Shown piece by piece: positions 31,571 through 43,883 of a stretch of 64,000 nucleotides of DNA. The DNA comes from Schizochytrium sp. TIO01. Lineage: Eukaryota > Sar > Bigyra > Thraustochytrida > Thraustochytriidae. Positions within the stretch are counted from its first letter, which is position 1; the number at the start of each line of letters is the position of its first letter. The stretch spans positions 1,825,501 to 1,889,500 of the forward strand of contig SMSO01000004.1 in NCBI GenBank assembly GCA_004764695.1. The letters run 5' to 3'. The notes under the pieces were generated by a model. That model had not been told where the DNA came from. It did not search any database and saw only the letters and a program-made list of their open reading frames with translations. Made by a program: the position numbers and the translations under genes.

Positions 31571-34500
31571 ATGGTACACATTCCCGGCCCTAGGGTTGGG
31601 CAAAAGATTAGCGAAAAGTACACGCTCGGAGAGGAGATTGGCCGTGGTGGATTTGGCACTGTCTTCGCATGTCGAAACTCTGAGACTGGTGAGACAGTCG
31701 CTGTGAAACGTATTGGCTTACGGAATCTTAACAAAGAGAGTTTACGACTTATCGAAGAGGAGGTCTCCTTGCTAAAAAAGCTTGATCATCCTAATATTGT
31801 CAAGTACATTGATACTGTGCGCACCAATGACCATCTGCATATTGTTCTGGAATATATGGAGAATGGTTCTCTCGCACGTAATCTTAAGCTATTTGGTGCT
31901 CTGTCGCAAAGTCTATGCGCACTATACATTCGACAGGTACTTAACGGTCTTGCATATTTACATGACCAGGGTGTAATTCATCGTGACATTAAAGGTGCTA
32001 ATATTCTAACTACCAAACAAGGATACGTAAAGCTTGCAGATTTCGGTGTTGCAACTCACACATCTGCCCAAAGTAATGATGTGGTGGGTACACCATATTG
32101 GATGGCACCAGAAATTATTGAGATTTCCGGTCCAACGACTGCTTGTGATATTTGGAGTGTTGGCTGTACAATTATTGAGTTGCTTACGCTTAAACCTCCT
32201 TATTTCGACATTCCGCCAATGGCAGCGCTTTACCGTATTGTGCAAGACGAGCATCCGCCTCTGCCAGAAGGTTTAAGCCCAGCTTTGCGCGACTTTTTAC
32301 TTCTGTGTTTCAAGAAAGAGCCTCGCTTGCGTAGTACAGCAAAAGATTTATTGCGACATCGGTGGGTTCTCAAGACACGGGGCTTACAGCAGCCTCAGTT
32401 TTCAGATGATAATGATGAAGGTGGCGCTCTCTCTAGTGACGGTCTCGAAGACCCTGGTCCCCCGAGTCCTAATGCAGTGGATATGGGTGGTCCTGCAGAA
32501 GCTGTTGAAGACGAAAAGGCTGCCCGAAAGCTTGGACAACGCACGTCTCGAACAAACAAACGTGTTTCATCAGAGCAGAGATCGAGATGGCGTAAATCCG
32601 TCATGAACACCATCCGTCTTTCTGAAGCACAGCGTGCAGCAGGTCTCCTGGAAGCGCAAAACGAACTTGAGCGTAGTAAGCAACAACAACAACAACAACA
32701 ACAAGGCAAGCCTGCTGATGATGCAAGACCATCCAAGGCACACCAGCATAATGAAGAGGATGATGATGATGATGAAGAGGATGATGAAGAAGAAGACTGG
32801 AACAAGTGGGACCAAAGTGACTTGCGTGACGCAGCAAACCGAGGTCGGCAGCAGTCAAAAAAACATTTGGTTGGGACTGGCTCTGGCAAGGTTCGTGGTA
32901 AGCAAGGCGCGGGTGACGAGGAGCGGAGTGCTGAGGCCGATGATGAAGATGACGATGATGATGACGACGACGACGACGATGATGATGATGATTCTGATGA
33001 CCTTGATTTCGGGTTCAATGAGATCCAAGACCCTGAGGCTGGTCAAAAGATCAGAGAGGAGTTTCGTGCGATGATGGGCAGCCGGTCAAGTGGTAAGCAG
33101 TCTTCTACACACAATCAGGTTCACCCGGGAGACTTGAATATGGGAGACGTAGACTTGGATGATTTAGACGGGGCCTTCGGAGAAGATGCAGATGTTAAAC
33201 CTCTTACTCAGGAGCTCAATAAACCAGCACTAGAAAACGGTACTTTAACATTGGAGTCTCGCCTTGCCCGGTTTCGTGAGTCGGATATGGGCGAGGAAGA
33301 CTTCATGGACTTTGGTGTTGGAACCACAAGATCGATTTCATCCCGTACTGACACGGCCGGTTCGGATGTTCTTGAAGTACTTCGTCGGCGAATGACTATT
33401 GCCCAAGACCCCAGTGCTGCCCCTCGTGGCGGTGGTGGTAGTGGAAAGTCTGCAAGCTTGTATGGTAGCCAGCAAGGTGCTGGCCTGGGCGGGCTTGGCG
33501 ATAGCTCGCGCGATGCGGACCCGTTTTTGGACGAATTCTTTGAAGAGGAGGATGATGAACGCGATTTTCTTGAAGACGCTGGGCGCAGCCTGGAAGCTCA
33601 GCACTCTCAGCAGGTGGAAAAACTTATCTCTTTGTTAAGACCTGATCAAGATGACGAGGTTGTTTTGAGTGCTTGCGCAAAGTTGACCACGCTTTTCCGC
33701 GAGCAACCTGCCCAGCGTCGCACTTTGCTAACTCACCACGGCGTCATCCCTATTATGGACATGCTGGAAATGTCGAACACCAAAGTTTTGCATGCAGTTC
33801 TCAAGGTTGTGGGTCAAATTATTGAGAACGACCGAGAGTTTCAAGAACTACTCTCGCTTGCCGGGCTCATTCCTATAGTTGCAAAATTTTGCCGTCCATC
33901 TGTGAGTCGTCCCATCCGTCTTCAGGCAGCATCTTTGGTGCGTCAATTTCTCAAAACTAGTGGGGTCACCCTTCAGATGTTCGTCGCCTGTGGTGGTTTG
34001 CCTGTTCTAGCTGGGCTTCTTGTTCCTTGCACTTCACCAACAGAGACTCCTGAGGTTGCAAGCTTGCGTGCTGCTCTCGGAGTAGGACAACAAGTTCCAG
34101 ATATTGCACTTGCTTGTGTCGCTGTCGAGGGCATCAAGCGTGTGTTTGAACTCAGTGCAATTGGCTCAAGTCGCGGAACCATCCCGAAAAATGATTTCTG
34201 TCGACTTTTTGCAAAAGAAGGTGTCTTGCGGCAGCTTGTGTCACTTCTCGAGCACTGTCGTAGTCCAAAAGGTGAGGCCGAATGCGCTAAACTTGGCTTT
34301 GAGGCTTCGAGCTTGATCACTGATATTTGCGACATGCTTCTGGTATTCTCCCATGGTGATAGCGTAGTGAAGCAGCACTTCGCAGACACAGCAGTACTTG
34401 AGGGTATCCTGAGAACTCTCACACTCGAGGCTCCTTTCTTTCACCAACCTAATCACGGTGCTCTTCATGGTGCAAAGCGTCTTGAAGGGCATGCAGATAG

Positions 34501-35554
34501 CCCGGAGGTTGGGCGGTCTGGAAAGGTAGCCTTGGGTGAAGATGAGATTGGACCTCTTATCAAAACTCTGTTAAAATGCGTGAAGAACCTCTGTATGGAA
34601 CCGTCAGTTCTCGATGCACTGGAAGCGGCCGGGGCAATTCCAACCCTCGTCCCTTTCTTAGCATACTGCTCTTCAATGAGCAAGCTAGCCCGGGAGAAGG
34701 CTGCGATGGCCCCAAGCAAGCATGCAGCACGTGCCTCTGGTAAGAACCGCGGCAACGGTGAGGAACCGAGCCGTGGGCTGCGACGTAATAATTCTTTCGT
34801 TCCTGGTCGACAACTGAGCGCTTCGCAAGAGCAGCTTGTTAAAGAGATTCAAAACCTTGTCATGCTGGCTATGTTCTACCTTTGCCGCCTCAGCCGTTCT
34901 CGTCAAGAACAGGCTGCAATTTCAGGTATCATCCCGTATCTCATGGATGCCGTTGCAACTCGAAGCCCTGTGAAAACATTCGCACTTCAGATTCTCACGG
35001 ACTTCGCTCATACGTCTGACCTAACTCGCGACCAGCTATGGCGTTGCGAAGCACTCGAGTTTTACTTGGATCTTTTGGTCAGTGGGGACGTGTTCTGGCA
35101 AGAGAAGGCCCTAATCTCTCTTGGAGCCTGGCTTACGCATGCCAGTCCAGAAGTGGAACGTGCTGTGTTACGCCCACGCTCGTTGCAATGTCTTGTTACG
35201 TTGTTTCAGTCTGCACAGGGAAGTGCTTTTGAGAACTATGTCAAAGAGCTATTGCTCATGCTGACCAGGAGTGCTAAGCTCTCCGAAGCGATTGGACGCT
35301 CTGGCCTCTTTATGGCTGAGCTTGTGGCTCGTCTTAGCTTTCCAAAGGCAGAGGTTCGAATTAACCTTCTCAAAATCCTCAAGATTATTGGAGAGCATCA
35401 TCAGGACCTCGAGCATCTCGTCCTTGAGCATAACTTGTTTGCTGTGGTATCGAAACTTGCAAAACAAGCTGAAGATGCTCATCGCGTTCTTGTTGTAGAG
35501 ATTGCAAACCAACTTCTCGATGAGTGGAAGGCTGCATTATTGCCTAACTTTTAA
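31571..35554 (+). CDS. STE-type protein kinase with C-terminal armadillo/HEAT-like repeats (SepH / Cdc15 / MAP3K-epsilon class)
   Basis: This 1,327-residue protein has an N-terminal Ser/Thr kinase domain (17-266): glycine loop GRGGFG (24-29), lysine K46 in VAVK, HRDIKGAN (137-144), DFG (157-159), VGTPYWMAPE (172-181) and DIWSVGC (193-199), all intact. The pattern fits the kinases of the fungal septation network (Cdc7/SepH/Cdc15) and plant MAP3K-epsilon, which also carry a long armadillo-like C-terminus. The middle (270-680) is disordered, with polyglutamine (CAA codons, 32681-32704) and a run of about fifteen Asp (32943-33000). From about 700 to the end, helical repeats rich in Leu and Ala fit armadillo/HEAT folds. 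An ATG at 31571 (MVHIPG), just before the kinase core, is chosen; the frame is open to 31505 without ATG. A role in cell division or MAPK signalling is inferred from the family. Confidence 0.9.
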   Translation: MVHIPGPRVGQKISEKYTLGEEIGRGGFGTVFACRNSETGETVAVKRIGLRNLNKESLRLIEEEVSLLKKLDHPNIVKYIDTVRTNDHLHIVLEYMENGSLARNLKLFGALSQSLCALYIRQVLNGLAYLHDQGVIHRDIKGANILTTKQGYVKLADFGVATHTSAQSNDVVGTPYWMAPEIIEISGPTTACDIWSVGCTIIELLTLKPPYFDIPPMAALYRIVQDEHPPLPEGLSPALRDFLLLCFKKEPRLRSTAKDLLRHRWVLKTRGLQQPQFSDDNDEGGALSSDGLEDPGPPSPNAVDMGGPAEAVEDEKAARKLGQRTSRTNKRVSSEQRSRWRKSVMNTIRLSEAQRAAGLLEAQNELERSKQQQQQQQQGKPADDARPSKAHQHNEEDDDDDEEDDEEEDWNKWDQSDLRDAANRGRQQSKKHLVGTGSGKVRGKQGAGDEERSAEADDEDDDDDDDDDDDDDDDSDDLDFGFNEIQDPEAGQKIREEFRAMMGSRSSGKQSSTHNQVHPGDLNMGDVDLDDLDGAFGEDADVKPLTQELNKPALENGTLTLESRLARFRESDMGEEDFMDFGVGTTRSISSRTDTAGSDVLEVLRRRMTIAQDPSAAPRGGGGSGKSASLYGSQQGAGLGGLGDSSRDADPFLDEFFEEEDDERDFLEDAGRSLEAQHSQQVEKLISLLRPDQDDEVVLSACAKLTTLFREQPAQRRTLLTHHGVIPIMDMLEMSNTKVLHAVLKVVGQIIENDREFQELLSLAGLIPIVAKFCRPSVSRPIRLQAASLVRQFLKTSGVTLQMFVACGGLPVLAGLLVPCTSPTETPEVASLRAALGVGQQVPDIALACVAVEGIKRVFELSAIGSSRGTIPKNDFCRLFAKEGVLRQLVSLLEHCRSPKGEAECAKLGFEASSLITDICDMLLVFSHGDSVVKQHFADTAVLEGILRTLTLEAPFFHQPNHGALHGAKRLEGHADSPEVGRSGKVALGEDEIGPLIKTLLKCVKNLCMEPSVLDALEAAGAIPTLVPFLAYCSSMSKLAREKAAMAPSKHAARASGKNRGNGEEPSRGLRRNNSFVPGRQLSASQEQLVKEIQNLVMLAMFYLCRLSRSRQEQAAISGIIPYLMDAVATRSPVKTFALQILTDFAHTSDLTRDQLWRCEALEFYLDLLVSGDVFWQEKALISLGAWLTHASPEVERAVLRPRSLQCLVTLFQSAQGSAFENYVKELLLMLTRSAKLSEAIGRSGLFMAELVARLSFPKAEVRINLLKILKIIGEHHQDLEHLVLEHNLFAVVSKLAKQAEDAHRVLVVEIANQLLDEWKAALLPNF

Positions 35555-37529
35555 ATTACTTGTGCATTCTTCTGACAAGACTTTGTTTAACCTGTGTGTA
35601 TTTCTCTTTTCCATATAAATAATCCAAAACTGAAAATGAATTTAATCAAGCTAGGTCTCACCGAAAATTGATGTTTGCAGTTTTAGCATAAGATTTTAAT
35701 TTTCCCTTGTGCAACTGATGAAATCCACAACTCATCAGTATCAACACATCATTTTACAACTGAGATTTAACATGGTGTGTTGATGTGCTGTGTTAACTTC
35801 TCTTTCGTGCGATTTGCTACAATCAAAATTAAAGATCAAACTTGAGAATGAATTTTATCTGAACAAAAATTAAGGCGAAGGTATTTTTATGAACCTGAAA
35901 CAAGCTCATTGTGTACATGTACTGCAGGCTCAAATTGCAAAACTCTTTTGAGATTTCAGGGAATGTAGACAAGCGCAGTGCTTTGATATTAGTAAATTTC
36001 AGGGTGCATTGAGCGGTGAAAGGTGCATTTGCCAAATGTAACCGTTTCTTATCAAGTAATGTACAGTATGGCATTATAGTTGAATGTTTCGCAGCAACGA
36101 AGTTGAAGTATATTTAGATCAGACGAGTTGCACAATTAAAAGAAGAAACAATTCTAAACTCAGAGTGTTTTACTTCGTCGTAGCAGCTGCTAGTGCTTCA
36201 TTTAAGCGAAAGATCTTGTCTCTTCTCTTCACTCACTTCTAGCATGTTCCATCTTTTCCTTCAGTGTGCGGATCCAGATACAAATTAATTTTTCTTATCA
36301 AATTTATAGCCTAATTCTGAACTACATACTAAACTGGTGCTCCGATGAGCTTATAAGCCTCTTTTTCTAACATTGCAGGTCAGTTATTCGCCTGCCTTTA
36401 AGTCATGACCTGTCTTGAAATCGTATTTTTCCATACTACTAAGGCGCCTTGAGACACATGACTCCATTCCGCATTAACGATACGTCACTAGAACATGCAT
36501 CCCTACAATCAGTCATTACAATGATCATGGCGATTATTCAACTCTAAAATTTGATTGGTTGTGGCATTCATGTCGAAACTAAGCTTTCACGCCTACCAAT
36601 TCCGGGGAGTTCATTTGTTGTGCCGCAGGCAAAACCGAGCTATGTCAACGCAAAAGCGAACTTCAGTCTCGTCGGCGAGGCTGGTGTCGTTGCTGACTTA
36701 GATTGGATCAGCATAACTTTTGTTTTTGTAATGTCTCCTCTGTTCTTTTCATTCTCTGCTAAATGTTCTGACTGCCTGCCTGACTGACTGACTATCCCGT
36801 AAAAAGTACCAAGAAGCTCTGCTCCGGCGCCGCCGCAGTTTTTTGCGAAGCTCAGTTGCCGTTTGAGTTCGGTGGCCCGCAAGCACAGCCCTCTATTTCG
36901 CGCAAACTTCAATTTAGGATGGCCCTTGTGGACCTCGCAGCTACTTCGCGAGGAAGGCATGAACTCCATATTCCACTATAAACTTTGCTGATCAAGTCAC
37001 GCTAACCGATCATAACTCAAGAAGAAGATAAAAGTTCTTGAAGAAGGCCGAGTATCGCACGATTTGGAATAAGAGTGTAGTGTGTCTCAGTTCAGAGCTA
37101 ACCAACTTCAAGTTCGTTGGCAGAAGATGTCAGCCTTGGTCTTCCCATCGTTGCTCACTCTGTTTACAAGTTTCTATCCTCCTATCACCATGGCCCTTCA
37201 GTAGGAAGCAGTTAGGGGGACCTATCACTCGTTTTTCTTAAAAAAGGAAAGGGCAATTATTCTTATAAGATACATTTTCAATAATTATAGGTAAGGTCTA
37301 TAGCATTGTAAGCTCTATGAAGTAGTGCTGTGCAGCATATCTACAGCAATGCGCCACCCTATGAACCTGAAATGCCGGAAATCTACAAGTACTGAACATG
37401 GAAACAAGCAGACAAGGACAAAAGTACTGCTCTCATAACCATTCCTTCAAATTAAAAATAAAATAACAACAAAGAAACTAAATTATTAATGTTCATTTTA
37501 AAATTCTTTTCTTTTCTTTCAAATTTTAT

Positions 37530-37598
37530 TTTAAAATAAATAAAAATAAAAATAAAAATAAAAACTTGGGAAGGGAAAAAAAAAAAAAAAAAAAATGT
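37530..37598. repeat. AAATAAA array and poly(A) run
   Basis: AAAATA units are followed, after GAAGGG, by a run of 22 A. Confidence 0.85.
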
Positions 37599-38931
37599 CA
37601 GAAAAAAGTATCGAAGGCCAATCGAATTTTGTTTGTGGCCAAAGTCTGATGTGAAGGAAATAAATAGAACTAGGACCTTGGGAGGGATTGACGTGGAGGG
37701 AACATATAAGCGCCAAGGTTTATTGCTGACTAGGGGCTTGCGTGTATAATGATAATGACAATCATGTGGAGTAGCTTAGTTGAGAATGAATGATGGAGAG
37801 ATTCTCCGCTTCCATTTGCTACCGTCAATCTGGGATGGTCAATTCGGGCTCTATTTCTGTTGCTCCTTTTCTTCCTGAGGATTCTGTTATTTCTTGCTGA
37901 TGCGCTCATGGATACTTTGAATATTTTGCTACTTTGATGCGACGCCGTCGATTCCAGGAGGTTCAACGGATGCCATAGGTACAATCAGCCAGCCACACGC
38001 CAACGGCTTGGCTCCCTAACTTGAAGGATGCAGAAAACCTAGACCAAGAGCAGGCAGTTTGGCACGAGCCCAATAATATCGTCACGGAAATGATGGAGAC
38101 TCCACAAATTGAATGTTCACACATTTAACAGCTTTTCCACTGTATTCTTCATATCTCATGGTCGATCATGAACAAACTAGAGGCACGGAGGGCTTCAACA
38201 GAATCAAGGCAGACTGCATCTAGCTTTAGGCCTTGAGAAGACTAGAAAGCCAAAAGATTCACGATTGAACGTTGTTCTTGTCATTCTTGTTCGCACCTCA
38301 AAATAGCTTATAACCACGAAGGATCAATTACTCTATACAATCTTGAGACTGGGACATGGCAGTCAACCGCCTTCAAGATCAGCACCGTTCAAGACGGACT
38401 TTGTTTAACTAGAACCAGCCCTACCTGCGTTGAAATTCACCTCCTCGAAATGAGTAAAACGAGTTCTTCGCAAGAGCTTGGTGTTTTTCTTTGAACCAAC
38501 CCCGGGGCAGCCAAGATTGCTCTCGCGAGAGTCTTTGTTTTAAAGAGATAGCTAGCCATTATTGCCGGAGAGTTTACTCAAAAGCCTCGTGTTCGCCAAA
38601 AGTCTCGCTCCGGTTCTAATGTTGGCCTAGGTGTATCTAGATCCTGCCACGGAGCCGGCAAGCGTTCACCCGCCGCTCTAGCTAGCACCTAGCGATCCGT
38701 TATACTCTCAACTCTACGCTGTGCCATTTTTTATCTTAAAGTTGCCACCTTTGGACTTCTTCTTTTGAGCCGGGCTCCATTATTGCCATTCTTAGAGTCT
38801 TCGCAGTTCGTTGCTTGTGCTTGTTCGCCCGACCTCATCACCCACCCGCCCAGTCGCAACTCCACCTCGCGGGGCACGACATGGTGCCTCTTCAACGGGC
38901 AGAACTCCGTTTCATGTCGGACGTGGAGAGT

Positions 38932-38998
38932 CTTTGGCCGAGTTTTTGGCCGGGTTCTTAGCCGGGTTCTTGGCCGGGTTCTTGGCCGGGTTCTTGGT
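38932..38998. repeat. 12-bp minisatellite TTGGCCGGGTTC
   Basis: Five to six units with one TTAGCC variant. The plus strand would read Phe-Leu-Ala-Gly, but no gene context supports this. Confidence 0.88.
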
Positions 38999-39610
38999 CA
39001 GAACTGCAGAACCCACAACTGTCATGAGGGGTTCTTTTTGACCTCTCTAAAGCGAATATCGAGTTTCAAGTTGTTTGAGCCTCCCGTGCGTTGAAGTTGG
39101 AGAGGCCTTCAAGTATGGACACTCCGCAGGAGACGCCTCGCAACCTCTGTAACCGGTGTCCTCGCCGGCTTCGGAGTTCGGGGTGGGTTGCACGAATCGT
39201 GAATTCGTCTTTCGCAGATTCTGAAGACCTACCTTCCGCCGGAAGCGAAAGACCAGCTCACAATCGCCATCGGCATCGCAGCCTACATCTGCGTGTAAAA
39301 AACAGCAATCAAACTTACCCGCGCTGGTCATCGCCATACTCAAGTTTCATCCAACCCGAGGGCTCGAATAAGTCAAGACGAGACGAGATGTAATCCATTT
39401 CGATCGATGTGGAGGCACGGGTTATGCGTTGTGTCTGTCATGGTATGGTACGAAAGTCTATGTATATTTGGGTACCTCGAACGGCCAACGCATCCGAGCA
39501 CTAGACACGCCAGGTCTCTTCATATGATCTCAGCGCCCAAACGAGTGCACCTACAAATGGACAACCCAGGTGATTCCCGCAACGATCGCCATGCTCGTGA
39601 CATATGCCTT

Positions 39611-39626
39611 AGAGCTAGCTAGCTCT
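39611..39626. repeat. Perfect 16-bp palindrome AGAGCTAGCTAGCTCT
   Basis: Self-complementary, sharing the AGCTAGCT core with the palindrome at 3472. Confidence 0.8.
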
Positions 39627-42600
39627 TTCTGCCCAACTTGGAGGAGGTGCCTGTGCCTGCCTCCCTACATAACAATGTCATTGTCAAACAGGCAAGTTCT
39701 TGAACTACAGCGATTCTACACGACCTCTGCGGCGATGGATAGCTAGAGTGGAGATCCCTCAATCACAATTGAAACTCGAAGAACTGGCTAAATAAACCGT
39801 AAAACCAGTACCTACATATGGAATACCAGCATTGGAAATTCCTACGAACTCAATTTCATTCATGTATAGAAAGAACGTCAGAAGTGCCCAGAAACTGCTG
39901 CATCTAGCTAGCTCTTTGAGAAACTCTCCGCATCGCATCTTATGCCGCACTTGCGCGCGTTGTAGTGCTAAGATCCCCGTGTCATCATGGCCGTTTCGCT
40001 TCAGTTTTATAAATTCCAGCCTCGATAAATCAAGTTCTCAAAATTTTACTAGATCTTGCAAAAAGATCAGGGCATTCTCGGTAGCTAGCTGACTAACTAA
40101 CTATATCAAGTACATAGCCTACGTGGGCTCACAATAAATCGGTCTCCACTGAAGGTTGAGGGTGCAGGCGTTCCCAGACGCACCCACCCGGGCCCAGGAG
40201 AAGCTGTGTAGCTCTGCGCAGATTCGAGGCACAAGGGGGTATGCTAAACCTTTTTACTGCAAGGAAGACAGCGTATCGTTGAGAGGGGAGACCTTTATAA
40301 AGGTCAGGCTGCTCGTGTTTCTGCACTGAAGCTTGTGCAGGTACAGTGGGAGGAGAGAGGAGCCAGGGACTGAAGCTGTGGGTCCGTGTGAGTATTACAA
40401 TGGGAGGTTGAGATTTATATGTATTGTGAAGCGGAGCTAGCAAATAGGCCCAAAGAACTGCACTAGTGTAGGTCAATGGGGGCAAAATGAAACAAATGCG
40501 CAGGTTTATTTAAGCTGTGGGAACCTTGTGAGGGGCAGAATTCCAAAGGAAGGCGACGAGAACACAGTCACGCTGAGAGGAGGGAGCGCCTCTCTCTACG
40601 CAGTGGGTGGCGATGAGAGGAGTCGCTGACCCTTTTTTGAAAGCATATTATTTGATACAAACATACACATTTTTCAACATTTTCCGATTCGCTAGCCACA
40701 GGGAGTGAGAAAGTAGGTATGAAATCATCGAAGATCCATCGGCGATGCTCAAAGACCTCACTGGGAAATGCAAACATTCATGAACCCCGAGAGGCTGGCT
40801 AGCTGGCTGGCTATAGATCGCTGCTTCCTTTGAATAGAAGCAATTGAAGTTGTTCATTTCCATTCACAAAGAATTTTTATTTGATGTTCTCTTTTTTCTT
40901 CTTTTTTAATTGTGAATCACTGACCAAGAACAGAGCTCGCGCCACATTTCTGCATGTGAAACAAGCCGGTAGCCACAAGTCAGAGCACGCCACATCCTCT
41001 CACGCGGGTGACGCCGCCTTGAACGCAGGGCTCGTCAGTCTGAGTGCCCTCCAGGCAGTGGCTAGTAGGCAGCCTTGTCTGATCTCTTCGGTTTGTCTGC
41101 TTCGGTTTGTTTGCTCTGGAGCGCAGAAACAGCGAAAGTACATAGCTAGCTAGCTAGCTAGACAATTTGTTGTTCTCGTTCTTGCCGTTCTTTTTGTTTA
41201 TTTGTTTTGTTTTTATAAATGACTGTCTGCCTAGCAACCAGTCTCAGTTTTGGGGTAGAGGTATCCCTGGTTCTGAAGGATGATTCTCCCTGAGAGGAGG
41301 TGAAGAATGCGAAGCTCGGGCTTGAATTAGGCAGAGTTTCCACGGCTGCAAATTAATCGATGCGAAGGTCGAAGGAATGAGCGATCCAATATGATTGAAT
41401 TGACCTGCTACTCGAGTGTGGCCTCTGAAAGCTCAAGGACTCATCATTGCCTTTTGTTGCCGAGTGGTTGCTGGCTTTGGCGCGAGTTTTTACCCGACTC
41501 GGAGTTGCTAAAAGGTGTTTCGACCTATTACCTCTGAATAGTGAGAGTGAGAGTGCTGTTATTAACTACAGGTACCATCGCAGATTGGCCCTCCTCAAAG
41601 TTCCTCCTTTTATTTATTCTGCTATCACGGTCCGCGCTGCACTGCTACGCCAAAGCCTATCGGCCTTAGCAGTGTCTCGCTAGGCACTCTATCCCTCACT
41701 TTCTCTTTCATAGATTTTACACCTTTAACGAATGTTCGAACGTAATAAGGACAGCGAAATAAGTTTCAAAGTCGAGTTCTCTTTTTCTTTTCATATTCCA
41801 AGTTAGGCTCAGCTGGCAATTATGATTTCAATTTATTTGTTTATTTATTTATAATTTTTAACTTGTTTTAAAGAAGTTGTTCTGTTTGTTTCATATTTGG
41901 TTATTTACATTTTAGTTTTCAAATGTTTTTTTCATTCTTTAAATAGGTACCTCTGTAGGAGCAAACAAAGCGCGATGGAATGGAACAATGGAACAATGGA
42001 ACTTGGATGGAGTTCGAGGAATCATTTCGGATTGTACAGCAGAAGCAGTTTCATTCAGGGTTCGCAAACGCAGAGGTACCTACGTTTGCAGCTGAGGCAG
42101 CTCTCGCCTTGGCTAGAAACTCAGCGGAACCGACCTTCAACTCGGCCTCCCGCGAGAAACTCATGCCTGGAAGCACAGCACGAATGGATCGATAAATATA
42201 ACAAACAAACGAATCACATAACTAGATAACTCAGTTATCCGGAGCCCAGCTTTGCCGCACCTGCCTCTCGAAAAGAACAGAACGGAGGTATCTAGCAGCT
42301 AGCTAGCCTCTTCGAGCTATTCTCTTTCTCGCCTTCTCTGCTTAGAGACAGAACAGAGGTCTCTCTCGTATTTGCGTTGCGCAGAACCCGGATTCCGCTC
42401 GAAGTGAGGACAGAGTTCCGTACTGACGGCGAGGCTTGAGAACCCCGGCGGCATGCGCAGACCTGCCTGGCTGCCTGGCTGCCTGACTGCCTGTGCCAGT
42501 TGTGCTTGGCGCGGAGGCGAAGCGTCTTGGCGCTGGCCAGCGCTGGCCTCACCGGCGGCGGCAGCGAGGAGCACAGCGGTTCGCTGGGCTCTCAAGAGCA

Positions 42601-42891
42601 GGGAGAACCGCCTCGATAACTAGCACATTTGCAGCTCATGAGGTTTCCGAAAACGATCGAAGCGAAGAGACTTCGAGGGCCCCGAAGGCGTGGAGGCGAG
42701 CCAAGGCCTGTGCCGGCAGGCCGGAGGCAGCGCCAAGAGGAGGCATCGCAGCGGCGGAGATGGGCCTCGTGGTGGAGAATTGAAGCAGAGGCATTCTGTG
42801 CTCGAGGAGCGAAGCAAAGCCGTGCGAACTTGGATTGGAATCAATCGCTCTGCCGATAGAGTGAGCTGAAAGGAGGATGGATCAGTTGAAT

Positions 42892-42914
42892 GAAGTGAAC
42901 GAATCGTTCACTTC
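42892..42914. repeat. Perfect 11-bp inverted repeat with 1-nt centre
   Basis: GAAGTGAACGA-A-TCGTTCACTTC, standing next to a GACT array. Confidence 0.8.
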
Positions 42915-42947
42915 GCGAGAAAATGGAACACTGACTCGCTCTCCTAA

Positions 42948-42990
42948 CTGACTGACTGATTGACTGACTGACTGACTGACTGACTGTCTA
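42948..42990. repeat. (GACT)n microsatellite
   Basis: About ten GACT units with one GATT variant. Confidence 0.9.
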
Positions 42991-43137
42991 ACTGACTGAG
43001 TTAGCTCTAAACAGTAGTAGCTCGCCAGGAGGGTATCATCATCATGGGTAGATAGAAAATAGATAGGTATGGTGCTGCGAATAGTGAGAAGACTAGAATT
43101 GGAAGACGAGGAAGAAACGAAGCGAATGACTGAGTTC

Positions 43138-43628
43138 ATTAATTCATTTATTCATTCATCTATTCATTCATTTATTCATTCATTTATTCATTCATTTATT
43201 CATTCATTTATTCATTCATTTATTCATTCATTTATTCATTCCTTCATTCATTCGATCATTCATTCATTCATTCATTTATTCATTCATTTATTCATTCATT
43301 TATTCATTCATTTATTCATTCATTTATTCATTCCTTCATTCATTCGATCATTCATTCATTCATTCATTCATTCATTCATTCATTCATTCATTCGATTATT
43401 CATTCATTCATTTATTTATTTATTCATTCAAGTTCATTCAAGTTCATTCATTCATTCATTCATTCATTCATTCATTCATTCATTCATTCATTCATTCATT
43501 CATTCATTCATTCATTCATTTATTTATTTATTCATTCAAGTTCATTCAAGTTCATTCATTCATTCATTCATTCATTCATTCATTCATTCATTCATTCATT
43601 CATTCATTCATTTCTTCATTCGTTTGAT
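43138..43628. repeat. ATTC/ATTT higher-order array, ~490 bp
   Basis: 12-bp units (ATTCATTCATTT) are nested in larger blocks. The marker CCTTCATTC starts at 43241 and 43333 (92 bp apart), and the marker AGTTC starts at 43431 and 43539 (108 bp apart). Confidence 0.92.
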
Positions 43629-43796
43629 CATGAGCGAGGAAGGAGTCAGGCTCCTCGAAGGCCTGCGGGGATCGACAGGTGCGTTGCCGGTGGATGCCGA
43701 GGAGACGATCGAACGACCGCATCGACTGGCCTCGCTGAAAGGCCTCCTGGCAGCGAGAGCAGCAGCCCCTTCGAAAGGTTTTCCGCAGATCTCGTG

Positions 43797-43883
43797 CTGA
43801 TCAATCAATCGATCAGGATTCATTCACCTAATCAATCAATCAATCAGTCAGTCAATCAATCAATCAATCAGTCAATCAATTAA
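43797..43883. repeat. (AATC)n with CAGTC variants
   Basis: Tetranucleotide units with CAGT interruptions, continuing the repeat cluster after a 170-bp GC-rich unique segment. Confidence 0.85.
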
